From a virus: a stretch of DNA of 50,303 nucleotides. The position numbers and the translations under genes were made by a program. This document shows, piece after piece, positions 42,109 to 50,252 of the stretch (its first letter is position 1; every line of letters starts with the position of its first letter). Below the pieces are notes generated by a model that saw nothing but the letters and a program-made list of their open reading frames with translations, searched no databases and was not told the origin of the DNA. Where the stretch lies: IMG/VR virus record IMGVR_UViG_3300023082_000013, positions 1-50,303 of that record; one strand, 5' to 3'.

Positions 42109-43788
42109 ATGCCACGACACATTTACGCGCCTGGCCAGGGTCTTGAAGACACCGAGGCCAAGGTCGACGCCCTTGTAGGGGCGGCCCGTGAAGATGGAAG
42201 CATGCTCGACAGCACCGGCGGTGCCGCTGTCAGCGTTATTAAAAACTCCGTAGCAGACGCTGCCAAGCTGCTGCCTGCTCGTATGGCTGCCTTGCTCGAC
42301 CGCATCGAAGGCGACGCCAACAAGGGTATCGCTGTACACAGCCTGCTGGACGGTATCGCACGCTACGAGTACCGCAATGGCCATCGTCCGGACGCTGCTC
42401 TGATCGATGCTGTGATTTCCCAGGCCGAGGCCGTCGCTGACGGTAAAGCCACCAACGTATTGCCAAACGGCGCCACGCTCGACAGCGTCAGCACCAACCT
42501 TGAATCCACCTCGCTCTCTCACCAGCCGAACCGAATCGCTGTCGCGATCACTGGCGGCCTGTCCGACGGTATCCCGTTCGGCGCCTACCTGCCTTCGGAT
42601 CTGAACTCCAACGAATCGAAGCTGGCCATCATCAGCGCGATCGCCGGTTCCAACTTCGGTGGCTACACCGAAGGCATGATTCTGGACGGCACCGGTGGCG
42701 GTCTGGAATACACCCGCTCCGAACGTATCCTTGACGTTAAGTGGGGCGCCGATCGCACCGCTGGCACCTTTAAGGTCACCGCTCAGATCGGTGGCGAAGG
42801 TGCTGCAGTTCCAGTGCTGCGCGGACGTACCCGCGTGATCATCGACGGCGTCACCGTCGGCGTTGAAGTCGACAACGGTGGCAGCAGCTCCCAACTGGCA
42901 GGCCAGTACACCGCTGCCGACGACACTAAATACGCAATCAGCGGCACCATCAACATCGACAACGGTGTGGGTTCTGTAGGCTTCAACCCGGCATTGCCGG
43001 CAAGCGCCTATGTCGAAGTGCAGGCGTTCATCGACTTTGAGCGCAAGCCTGACCTGGCCCCGTTCATCAACACCCGTGCCATCAGCTACAGCCTGTATTG
43101 CTCGCCTAGCCGAGTGCTGATGCAGGTTACCCCTGATAGCCGCAGCCAGACCCAGTCTGAATTGGGCGCTGATGGTCTGACCATCGCCGTGCAATCCGCG
43201 CGCACCCAGGCCGCCAACGAGCGCTACATCGGTGCTCTGCGCAAGCTCAAGCGTGTAGCCAAGCGCACCAACCGTGTCTATGACTTCGACGCTGGTGGCC
43301 GCCTGCTCAACATGACCCGCGCAGCCACATGGCGCGACTTTGGTTCGTTCGCTGCAGCTGTCGACCAGGAAGTCGCCAACCAGACCATGGAATTCGGTCT
43401 GTCCATCTGGTACGTGGGCGCAATCGGTATGTCTCAGTTCCTGTCGATGGATTCCACCGACTTTGTCAGCTCGGGCGTTTCCGCCAAGGCCGGCATCTAC
43501 CGGATCGGCAAGTACAAGGGCAAATACGACGTGTACTACACCCCGTACGTCGTCGAAGAAACCGACACCGATATCGAGATTCTCTGTGTCGGCCGTTCCG
43601 CCCAGGTTGCGCGCAACCCAATCGTGTTCTCGGACGCAGTACCGCAAACCTTGATCCCCCTGGCGGTGAACTCTGACCTGAAATCGGGTGCTGCGTTGTT
43701 TAGCCGCAACCTGACCGAGGTTAACCCGCACCTTCCGTCCGCATTGGGCTGCGCCCTGCTGACCATCAAAAACGTAATCGCCGCGTAA
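42109..43788 (+). CDS. major capsid protein with N-terminal prodomain
   Basis: A 559-residue protein with an HK97-like T4 gp23-type layout: a helical N-terminal prodomain (1-126), then a long beta-rich core with an insertion (about 215-330), and an end with helix and strand (NPIVFSDAVPQTLIPLAVNS). The prodomain contains M-L-D-S at 32-35 and T-L-D-S at 123-126, immediately before QPNRIAVAIT, where the mature chain should begin. This would yield a mature protein of about 433 residues. Its codon use is the most regular of the window, as expected for a very abundant protein. A fully coupled acidic gene follows. Confidence 0.88.
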   Translation: MPRHIYAPGQGLEDTEAKVDALVGAAREDGSMLDSTGGAAVSVIKNSVADAAKLLPARMAALLDRIEGDANKGIAVHSLLDGIARYEYRNGHRPDAALIDAVISQAEAVADGKATNVLPNGATLDSVSTNLESTSLSHQPNRIAVAITGGLSDGIPFGAYLPSDLNSNESKLAIISAIAGSNFGGYTEGMILDGTGGGLEYTRSERILDVKWGADRTAGTFKVTAQIGGEGAAVPVLRGRTRVIIDGVTVGVEVDNGGSSSQLAGQYTAADDTKYAISGTINIDNGVGSVGFNPALPASAYVEVQAFIDFERKPDLAPFINTRAISYSLYCSPSRVLMQVTPDSRSQTQSELGADGLTIAVQSARTQAANERYIGALRKLKRVAKRTNRVYDFDAGGRLLNMTRAATWRDFGSFAAAVDQEVANQTMEFGLSIWYVGAIGMSQFLSMDSTDFVSSGVSAKAGIYRIGKYKGKYDVYYTPYVVEETDTDIEILCVGRSAQVARNPIVFSDAVPQTLIPLAVNSDLKSGAALFSRNLTEVNPHLPSALGCALLTIKNVIAA

Positions 43789-43797
43789 GGGGGCTTT

Positions 43798-44604
43798 ATG
43801 GCTGCCAAGAAAACCGGGGCGAAAGCCCCAGTCGTCAAGGCAGCATCAGCCGCGGACAAAGAAAACGGCGCTTCGGCGCCGTCTTCTGATGTCCTGGATC
43901 AGGCCGGCACTACGCCGGCCGCTGGTGCTGTAGCTGGGACCGAACAGGGGAATCAAGATGGCGCAGGCCAATCCGGTGACAACGAAAGCGCGACCGACTC
44001 TGACGCCGATTCTGCTGGCCCTGGCGCTAGCGACATCACAGGCGCTGGCGCTCCCGAAGGCGGTGCAGGTGCGGCCGCTGATGGCGCGCAAGGCGTTGAC
44101 GCGGGCAATGCACCCTCTGATTCCACCGTTTCCGGCAAATCCGTAAACGCGCTTTCGACCGAAGGCGCGAACGCGCTAACGAGCGAAAGCACGGACGCGC
44201 CAATCATCCAGCCTGAGCCAGGTGCCGACGGCGAAGGCCTGGGCGATGACCTCAAGTCTGATGGCGACGACGGTGCGGGCGACGATCTGGAGTCGGAGAA
44301 CGATGACGATCAAGAGACTGAAACCGCGCAAACCCCTTCCGAAACTGCCCCCCTCGAGCCTGTAATTTTGGGTGCGTGGAAGCTTCCGACGATCACTGAA
44401 TTTCCGGCCACTTTGACCCTGACCAACAACACCGCAAGCCGTTTCGTGGTGCTGGGCAAGGGCATTCCGGTTGACGAATCACTGGTGATGGAAGTGACCG
44501 AGCAACAGTTTCTCAAGCTTGCGAAATCCTTAGTCAGCCATGTGCGGCTGGACAAGTGGGACAACGTTCGAGGCCTACAGGTGGCGCATGAAAGTAACGA
44601 TTAA
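43798..44604 (+). CDS. acidic low-complexity virion protein
   Basis: A 268-residue protein. Residues 1-185 are low-complexity and Gly/Ala/Asp/Glu/Ser-rich with many DD and GD pairs and a net negative charge. The last 80 residues form a compact domain (WKLPTITEFPATLTLTNNTA, FVVLGKGIPVDESLVMEVTE). It follows the major capsid gene by nine bases, so it may decorate the capsid. The acidic stretch could be flexible on the particle. It carries one copy of the dispersed 14-mer (44321). No family was recognised. Confidence 0.6.
   Translation: MAAKKTGAKAPVVKAASAADKENGASAPSSDVLDQAGTTPAAGAVAGTEQGNQDGAGQSGDNESATDSDADSAGPGASDITGAGAPEGGAGAAADGAQGVDAGNAPSDSTVSGKSVNALSTEGANALTSESTDAPIIQPEPGADGEGLGDDLKSDGDDGAGDDLESENDDDQETETAQTPSETAPLEPVILGAWKLPTITEFPATLTLTNNTASRFVVLGKGIPVDESLVMEVTEQQFLKLAKSLVSHVRLDKWDNVRGLQVAHESND
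44321..44334. repeat. copy of a dispersed 14-mer inside a gene
   Basis: AAACCGCGCAAACC, exact, in the acidic virion-protein gene. It is not linked to a terminator here. Confidence 0.7.
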
Positions 44605-45001
44605 CAGAACCGCGGGTGACGCGCCTCGCAAGGTCGTTGAGGCGATTGTGGGTGGCCAGGCTTATCCGTTCGTGGTGTCGCTGACCCACTCCAACATCTT
44701 GCCGGTAGTCCTGCCTTCGAGCGGCATCAACACCGTGCTTGAAGCCGGCAAAGCCTACGACGTGAAGGTTAAGAGCTTTCACCAGGCATGGCACCTGGTC
44801 ACCGACCTCAGTGAATACGCCGTTCGCACTGACAACAACGCAGATGACTACGCAGTGGTGACCACCGCTGCCGAGGAACCTGCACCCTTGCCTGTCGCCA
44901 CCGAAGTGGCTTTGGCAGAAGCCCCAGCGCCTGACGCCATCGATCTGGCCACGGTAAAGCCCCCTGCCGAAACCAAAGGCACCAAGGAGAAAGTTAAATG
45001 A
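44588..45001 (+). CDS. small structural protein, unassigned
   Basis: A 137-residue protein starting at ATG 44588 behind AGGTGG and overlapping the upstream gene by 17 bases. It has a beta-rich N-terminal 75 residues (VTINRTAGDAPRKVVEAIVG, GINTVLEAGKAYDVKVKSFH) and a flexible Pro/Ala/Glu-rich tail. Its stop overlaps the start of the sheath gene. It may be a head-tail joining or decoration protein; the sequence alone does not decide. Confidence 0.55.
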   Translation: MKVTINRTAGDAPRKVVEAIVGGQAYPFVVSLTHSNILPVVLPSSGINTVLEAGKAYDVKVKSFHQAWHLVTDLSEYAVRTDNNADDYAVVTTAAEEPAPLPVATEVALAEAPAPDAIDLATVKPPAETKGTKEKVK

Positions 45002-46635
45002 GCCAGGTAATGTCTCGAACGGTTGGCAAACGCTCCGGCGTCCAGGTCAATCCAATCAATGACCAGTCCGAACAGCCGAGCACCAGCACCGTAGCGCATA
45101 ACATCGCTATCGTTGGACGCTTCCCGCGCGGTCGTACCGACAAGGTTTTCGCTGTCAGCCAGGGCCGCTTTAAGCGCACCCTCGGTCAATCCGTTTCCCT
45201 GGCAGTCAGTGCGCTGGCAGAGCCGGCGATTCACATTTACGAAGCCCTGCAGGCCGGCACAGTGCAGGGGATCGTTTCGCGCCTGATCGGCCCGGACGCC
45301 AAAAACCAGCTGATGGTGGCCAGCTCTGCGACAGCTGCTGCCCCCGGTGATGTGTGGAAGCTGGTAGACGAAGATACAGGCCCTACTGGCACTTACCTGC
45401 TCGCGCTCAAGCACCTGGAATGCTTCTCTGACGGTGTTACCCCTGAAATTCACGCAGACGAGGTCAAAACGGCCAACGGCGCGCTGACCGAAAGCAAGAT
45501 TGTCACCATCCAGCTGCGCGACGTAATCGATAACTCGATCGTCCTGGGCCCATTCAAAGGCTCGCTCGATATCAACGCGCTGGATGAATTCCAGCAAAGC
45601 TATTACATCGGCGATATCGTCTCGCAGAACACTGACGTGCTCGAGGTGGTATCGGTCGCCGATAACGCAGTTGTGACCGCTGACTGTGTGTTCTACGGCC
45701 GCAAGGACGGCAAGGATCTGTACTCCGGTAAGACCTTGAAGTACTTCACCGAGGGCGACCAGGTCTACGCGAACGCCGATCTGGATGCCGCGATCGATCG
45801 CATCAAGCGTTCGCGTCCGACCTTCACTTACCTGTGCAGCGGTGGTTCCGAAAGCGTTGCCTTGCTGTCGCGTCTGCTGACCCTGGGTAAAGCGATCAAC
45901 CGCCAAGTGCTGTGGGATATCCCTGGCCGCCTGGCGCCGGAAGCGGCTGCAAACTTCTACGCATCCGTGGGCGGCGCGACTGACAGCCTCTACAGCCAGG
46001 CGTATTGGGCTCCGTTGAGCGCACAGAACCCGGTTGTGGGCGGCAAGGCCATTTTCGGCACCTCAGGTATGCAAGCGGGCTTGCGCTGCGCGCGTAACGC
46101 TCAGACCAACGCCAAGGGCATTGCACCGCGCAACCGTCCGATTGCTGGTGATGACTACGGTGTAAACCGCACCAACATCAGCCAGATTTTCGACCTGGAC
46201 GAAGAAATCGACCTGGAAGTACTGGCCGAGTCGCACATCAACCCGGTGATCTTCCGTGACTACACCACGGGCGGCAAATATGCCTGGGTCGACTCGTTGA
46301 CCGGTGCACAAACCGAAGGCGCCAGCAAGCTGATTGCGGTCGCGGAAATGTCCACTTACGTGGATGACACCGTGGCGGCCACGTCTCAAGGCTTCTTGCA
46401 AAAGCCGATGGGCGAAGCGATCGACAAATCGAGCAAGTTCCTCAAAACCTTTTTCGACTCTCTGCAATCGGCCGGCTGGCTGCAAGCAAGTGCCGAACTG
46501 GGCGGCGCTTGCTGGACCGCAACGGTAGAACCGAACGCTGCTGATCCGTTCCAGAAAATGAACATCAGCTATTCGATCTGCTACGACGGCACCAACCGCG
46601 TCACCGTCGTACAACAAACCTTGGTCAGGGTTTAA
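44998..46635 (+). CDS. tail sheath protein
   Basis: A 545-residue contractile-sheath protein. It has the mixed N-terminal insertion domains and the conserved C-terminal part (KFLKTFFDSLQSAGWLQASA, then PFQKMNISYSICYDGTNRVT and VVQQTLVRV) that forms the sheath core and linker strand in phage sheaths. Sheath monomers stack round the tube and contract at infection. The presence of this gene together with the gp25-like, gpJ-like and gpV-like proteins shows a myovirus. It overlaps the preceding gene by four bases (ATGA). Confidence 0.88.
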   Translation: MSQVMSRTVGKRSGVQVNPINDQSEQPSTSTVAHNIAIVGRFPRGRTDKVFAVSQGRFKRTLGQSVSLAVSALAEPAIHIYEALQAGTVQGIVSRLIGPDAKNQLMVASSATAAAPGDVWKLVDEDTGPTGTYLLALKHLECFSDGVTPEIHADEVKTANGALTESKIVTIQLRDVIDNSIVLGPFKGSLDINALDEFQQSYYIGDIVSQNTDVLEVVSVADNAVVTADCVFYGRKDGKDLYSGKTLKYFTEGDQVYANADLDAAIDRIKRSRPTFTYLCSGGSESVALLSRLLTLGKAINRQVLWDIPGRLAPEAAANFYASVGGATDSLYSQAYWAPLSAQNPVVGGKAIFGTSGMQAGLRCARNAQTNAKGIAPRNRPIAGDDYGVNRTNISQIFDLDEEIDLEVLAESHINPVIFRDYTTGGKYAWVDSLTGAQTEGASKLIAVAEMSTYVDDTVAATSQGFLQKPMGEAIDKSSKFLKTFFDSLQSAGWLQASAELGGACWTATVEPNAADPFQKMNISYSICYDGTNRVTVVQQTLVRV

Positions 46636-46644
46636 GGGGAAACC

Positions 46645-47403
46645 ATGGAAAACGTAATTACTCACCTGCAGGGCGCCCGTTCCCTGCTGGAGGCGGCCTT
46701 TGCGCCGCCAGTGCAAGCACCCATCCCGGTAATCGAGCAACCAGGTGACGGCGCCTTGATGGACAACGCCAACGGCCAAGGAAATGGCTCAGGCTCTGGC
46801 GCTGTGGATGAACAGTTTGACGCCGCAACATCGGTCAACACCGATGAAATGCGGATCGACGCTGCCGCAGTTGTTGGCGAGTGGGCTGATACCGACACGC
46901 TGGACGAAGGCGAGGGCTATGGCGATCGCTTGTATGCCTTGATCGTTGGCACCGCCAGTGAAGGCGACGACGAGCTGACCGACGACGAGTCGGAATATGC
47001 AGCTGGCGTCGGCGAGTTGGTAGGCGACTACCTGGAAGGCAAGGGCATTGACGCCGGCGATATCGACGCGCTGCTCGATGACTTCGACAACGACGTAGCC
47101 GCCCGCGTGCACGATGCCCTGCTCGACAAGATGCCGTCGGGCGACGAAGCCATGATGGACGATACCGACAAGTTCGTTCACGGTGAAGAAGACGCTTCGA
47201 TGATGGACGCCACCTACCGCAAGGTTGTGGCCATCCGTGCCGGCAAGAAGGTGCGCATTAAAAAGCGTATCGGCGGCACCGTGCGTTTGACCGCAGGGCA
47301 GAAGTCGGCCGTTCGTAAAATGCAGCGCAAAGCCTTTTCGGGCACGGCGAAGCGTAACCGCGCCAAGTCCATGCGCATCCGCATGAAGCTGATCGGTAAG
47401 TAA
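46645..47403 (+). CDS. two-part acidic/basic protein, probable processed internal or core protein
   Basis: A 252-residue protein behind AGGGGA. Residues 1-185 are strongly acidic and carry L-M-D-N (38-41) and M-M-D-D (170-173). M-M-D-A (186-189) separates them from the last 63 residues (190-252), which are very rich in Lys and Arg (RAGKKVRIKKRIGG, FSGTAKRNRAKSMRIRMK). Cleavage there would release a basic, DNA- or RNA-binding-like peptide, as for internal head proteins of T4. It is probably packed with the DNA, although it lies between tail genes. The role is inferred. Confidence 0.65.
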   Translation: MENVITHLQGARSLLEAAFAPPVQAPIPVIEQPGDGALMDNANGQGNGSGSGAVDEQFDAATSVNTDEMRIDAAAVVGEWADTDTLDEGEGYGDRLYALIVGTASEGDDELTDDESEYAAGVGELVGDYLEGKGIDAGDIDALLDDFDNDVAARVHDALLDKMPSGDEAMMDDTDKFVHGEEDASMMDATYRKVVAIRAGKKVRIKKRIGGTVRLTAGQKSAVRKMQRKAFSGTAKRNRAKSMRIRMKLIGK

Positions 47404-47407
47404 CCCC

Positions 47408-48586
47408 GTGGCTGACTTTAGCTTTGACTCGTTGGGTAGGGCAGTGGGGGCCACCATCACAGGCGTCACCCCCACGCCCGCAGGGAGCACGTCCAACACG
47501 CTGCTAGGGTCAGTCGCATCCGTCACAGGGAAAGTGGGCACAAGCATTGCTGGCGGGGTGCTTGAGTCGGCGACCGATTCGGTATCGACCATGGTGGGCG
47601 GTAAAGCCAACCTGAATGCGATTACCGGCGCCGCCACGAAGGTTTCAGGCACTGTGGTTGACCTGTTCAAGGGCAAAACGTCGGTGTCTGAGGTCTACGG
47701 GGAAATCAAAGGGAAGGTCAGCGAGCTGATCGACGGGAAAACCATTCAGGGTGCCAGCGGCATCCTGTCTGGCTCGATCGGCAACACTGTGATGGGGCTT
47801 AGCGGCCTCAACAACGATTTAGGCAGTGACTGGGGCAGTCTCGCCCAAGTATTCATGGCGCGCATCTTTGTATGTGACGCCCAAGGTATCGCCGACACCA
47901 CTGAATTTGCCGGCGTATACGGCCCCCTCATTGAGGGTGGCGGCATCAGCATTACCCAGAACTGGCAATCGCCGTTCGAGAATTCCGGGCCTGAGACAAA
48001 GGCCCCCACCCTGACGGGCATGCTGCAGACCGGGGGCCTGGTCCCTGTGCTAAACGCCCTGCAGGCCATCAGCCCGTTCAAGGACGGCGCCGTAGCAGAC
48101 TCGATCAATTCCAGCTCCGACAAACTGAAATCGGTCATGCACGACCTGCAGGGGCGCACGGGTGTGACCCGGCTCAATAGCCGCCAGGTGTTTGCCGGCA
48201 TGCCACCTGTGAAATTCACTTTCGGGATTCGCTTTCGCGCCATCACCAACGCGCAAAAGGAGGTCGAAGCGCCGCTGGCGCGTCTGCTGGAGTGGGTTTT
48301 CCCGCAAGAGCTGGCCAACGACGGGATCTTGTCCGAGGTGCTGCAAACCACCAAGGACGTTGATTCGTTCATCAAGGCGCTGTTCCCGTCCAAGGCGCCC
48401 AAGCTGCTGGGCCTGACCCACGGCGGGCGCACCTACCCGCCGTCCGTGATCGAGAACATTGATTTCCCCATGGACGCCCCGCGCGATGCCCAGGGCAATT
48501 ACATCGATCTGACGGTGCAAGTCTCCATGTCGACGCTGACGGCGCTCGATCGTCCCGATATCCGCAAGTTTTTCGCCCGCCAATAA
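47408..48586 (+). CDS. tail structural protein, unassigned
   Basis: A 392-residue protein with GTG start. Residues 1-130 are small-residue-rich repeats of Gly/Ser/Thr/Val (GSTSNTLLGSVASVTGKVGT), perhaps a hinge or hydrophobic anchor. The rest is mixed alpha/beta with FAGMPPVKFTFGIRFRAITN and ends LTALDRPDIRKFFARQ. It lies between the processed core-like protein and the tube gene; a tube-initiating baseplate role (T4 gp48/gp54-like) is possible but not proven. A terminator follows. Confidence 0.55.
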   Translation: MADFSFDSLGRAVGATITGVTPTPAGSTSNTLLGSVASVTGKVGTSIAGGVLESATDSVSTMVGGKANLNAITGAATKVSGTVVDLFKGKTSVSEVYGEIKGKVSELIDGKTIQGASGILSGSIGNTVMGLSGLNNDLGSDWGSLAQVFMARIFVCDAQGIADTTEFAGVYGPLIEGGGISITQNWQSPFENSGPETKAPTLTGMLQTGGLVPVLNALQAISPFKDGAVADSINSSSDKLKSVMHDLQGRTGVTRLNSRQVFAGMPPVKFTFGIRFRAITNAQKEVEAPLARLLEWVFPQELANDGILSEVLQTTKDVDSFIKALFPSKAPKLLGLTHGGRTYPPSVIENIDFPMDAPRDAQGNYIDLTVQVSMSTLTALDRPDIRKFFARQ

Positions 48587-48616
48587 CGCGCAAACCCCCG
48601 GCAAATCGGGGGTTTT
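48583..48616 (+). terminator. intrinsic terminator before the tail tube gene
   Basis: AAACCCCCG pairs with CGGGGGTTT over GCAAAT, followed by TCT. It begins with ATAACGCGCAAACC, a variant of the dispersed 14-mer. Confidence 0.8.
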
Positions 48617-48664
48617 CTACGTTTGACAATGACCCTTGTTTGTTCGACCACCGAGGGTATGAGT

Positions 48665-49138
48665 ATGGCCGTTGACGCGATGGCGGTTCTAAGCCGCACG
48701 TTCCAAAACACCAACGACCTGGGCCGCAAGATTGTTCAATCTGATGCCCAGATCGTGTTCGATGAATTTCCTGATATGCCCCTGCTGGTGAAGCAATTCC
48801 CGTGGCCAGTGGCAACCGTTGGCGACGTAATTGAAACCTACGGCCCCAATGGCCAACTGATGGTCCAGCCAAAGCAGGTAAAGACCAAGCAAGAAGGCCC
48901 TGTGGCGCTGTACGAAACCGCAAAAGGCCAGGCGAGCGAAATGCTCAAGGCGCTGATTGCCAATGGCAGCTACCTCAACGCCACCGTGTTTGAAGGCCGT
49001 CCGGATGACTTCCTGCGCAAAGAGGATCTGAAAAACCTCGTGCTGGTCATGGACACCCCCGATCGCGACTGGGAGAACGACGCTCAAACGTTGCTGTTCC
49101 AAGGCACCCTGCATTTCCACTGGTTTGCGAACCAGTAA
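48665..49138 (+). CDS. probable tail tube protein
   Basis: A 157-residue protein starting at ATG 48665 with GAGGG seven bases upstream (the ATG at 48659 is too close to it). It has the size of a phage tail tube monomer and a beta-rich pattern with a central helix (YETAKGQASEMLKALIANGS) typical of tube folds (P2 FII, T4 gp19). It follows the sheath by four genes and has its own terminator-bounded unit, which would allow high expression. Tube identity is inferred from size, fold and order. Confidence 0.65.
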   Translation: MAVDAMAVLSRTFQNTNDLGRKIVQSDAQIVFDEFPDMPLLVKQFPWPVATVGDVIETYGPNGQLMVQPKQVKTKQEGPVALYETAKGQASEMLKALIANGSYLNATVFEGRPDDFLRKEDLKNLVLVMDTPDRDWENDAQTLLFQGTLHFHWFANQ

Positions 49139-49140
49139 CC

Positions 49141-49545
49141 ATGAAGATCAGCCAATTAGTAGCAAATTACGTGGCAGTGCTGCCGATTGGCTGCGTGCTG
49201 ACCGAGGAACAAATTACCCGCAGTCTGCGCGGTGCAGTGCGCAAGTACTGTGGGTATGCACGCCTCAAGAATTCAGCCGGTACCGACGGCCTGTATGTCG
49301 ATATCGACGAAACCGAAACCGCCGCGGGCGCCCAGGACTTTAACCTGACCACCAGCGAGCTGGCGGTGATCAAACCTCTATGGAACATGTACATGGAAGT
49401 CGAGAACGCCACGGCGCTCGAGGCTTCACGCAGCATGGGTGCGGAGCTATACGGCCGCGCCACTGCTGAGGTTCAGCCGGCGATCGAGGCGTACGAAGCG
49501 CGCCTGCCCCAGCTGGCGTTCCAGTTCGACGTGTTGTCCATCTGA
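49141..49545 (+). CDS. tail protein, unassigned
   Basis: A 134-residue protein starting two bases after the tube stop. It has a helical-strand pattern with EEQITRSLRGAVRKYCGYAR and a C-terminal ALEASRSMGAELYGRA-type helix. It may be a tail completion or chaperone protein. Its stop overlaps the start of the next gene (TGATG), so it is coupled with the tail cluster. Confidence 0.55.
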   Translation: MKISQLVANYVAVLPIGCVLTEEQITRSLRGAVRKYCGYARLKNSAGTDGLYVDIDETETAAGAQDFNLTTSELAVIKPLWNMYMEVENATALEASRSMGAELYGRATAEVQPAIEAYEARLPQLAFQFDVLSI

Positions 49546-50252
49546 TGGCCAGTATTTTCGAGCGCCTGGCTTACCAGGGAGTCGCAGCGGTCACGCCCAA
49601 GCTTGGGCTCAGCAACAGCGTGCTCAAGTACACGTCGGCGGCGCGGGATCTGCTCAATGGCAACGTGAACGGCGCGGCCAACAAGCTGGCCGACAGCGTT
49701 TTTGGCCGCACCAGCAAGTTTTCCAGTGGAGACAACATCCTTTTGGGTGGCGTGTCCTGGGCCAAGCTGGAGCAGATGCACGAAGAAGCCATGGGCATCC
49801 AGCGCGAGCGCACCAACCTTTGGCATGTGGGCGTTGCGCCCATCGGCAAGATTGTGGCCCCGCGCGTCAACCTGTTCGCAATCGAGTGCTCTTACAACGG
49901 CGTTCAGCTGGGGTGGGAGCCGGGCAAGATCGCTGGCGGATTCACCCAGGTGCCAACCGGGGTCGACCCCGTAGAGCTGCGCCTGACCTGCTACGACGTG
50001 GACGGGGAAATCAAGCAGTGGTTCGACCTGCTCCGGCTCACCGTCGTCGCCCCTGACGGCACCTTTGGGCTGCCTTCTCAGTACGCCAACAACATCACCG
50101 TCACCCACGGCGCCGTGCAGGAAAACTACGGCTACTCAGGCACCTGGCCGATGGTGCCTGTGTCCTGCGAAACCAACCTGGCGCGCTCTGCAGACGAATT
50201 CACCACCGTCAACCTGACGTTCACCCAGTACGACTACTTCGGGGCGCTATGA
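49545..50252 (+). CDS. tail/baseplate protein, tube-like candidate
   Basis: A 235-residue protein. The N-terminal 65 residues are helical and contain small residues; the rest is beta-rich with VGVAPIGKIVAPRVNLFAIE and PVELRLTCYDVDGEIKQWFD. Such a layout suits a tube-associated baseplate or tail-completion protein (gp48/gp54 type). It overlaps both neighbours by one and four bases. No family was recognised with confidence. Confidence 0.55.
   Translation: MASIFERLAYQGVAAVTPKLGLSNSVLKYTSAARDLLNGNVNGAANKLADSVFGRTSKFSSGDNILLGGVSWAKLEQMHEEAMGIQRERTNLWHVGVAPIGKIVAPRVNLFAIECSYNGVQLGWEPGKIAGGFTQVPTGVDPVELRLTCYDVDGEIKQWFDLLRLTVVAPDGTFGLPSQYANNITVTHGAVQENYGYSGTWPMVPVSCETNLARSADEFTTVNLTFTQYDYFGAL

Noticed and set aside
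42085-43731. Long open frame on the minus strand (548 codons) opposite the capsid gene
   Set aside because: Antisense of a highly regular, strongly expressed gene; composition typical of shadow frames.
47408-48586. P-M-D-A in this tail protein as a protease site
   Set aside because: It lacks the hydrophobic Leu/Met at the second position and lies inside a folded region, so I do not count it.
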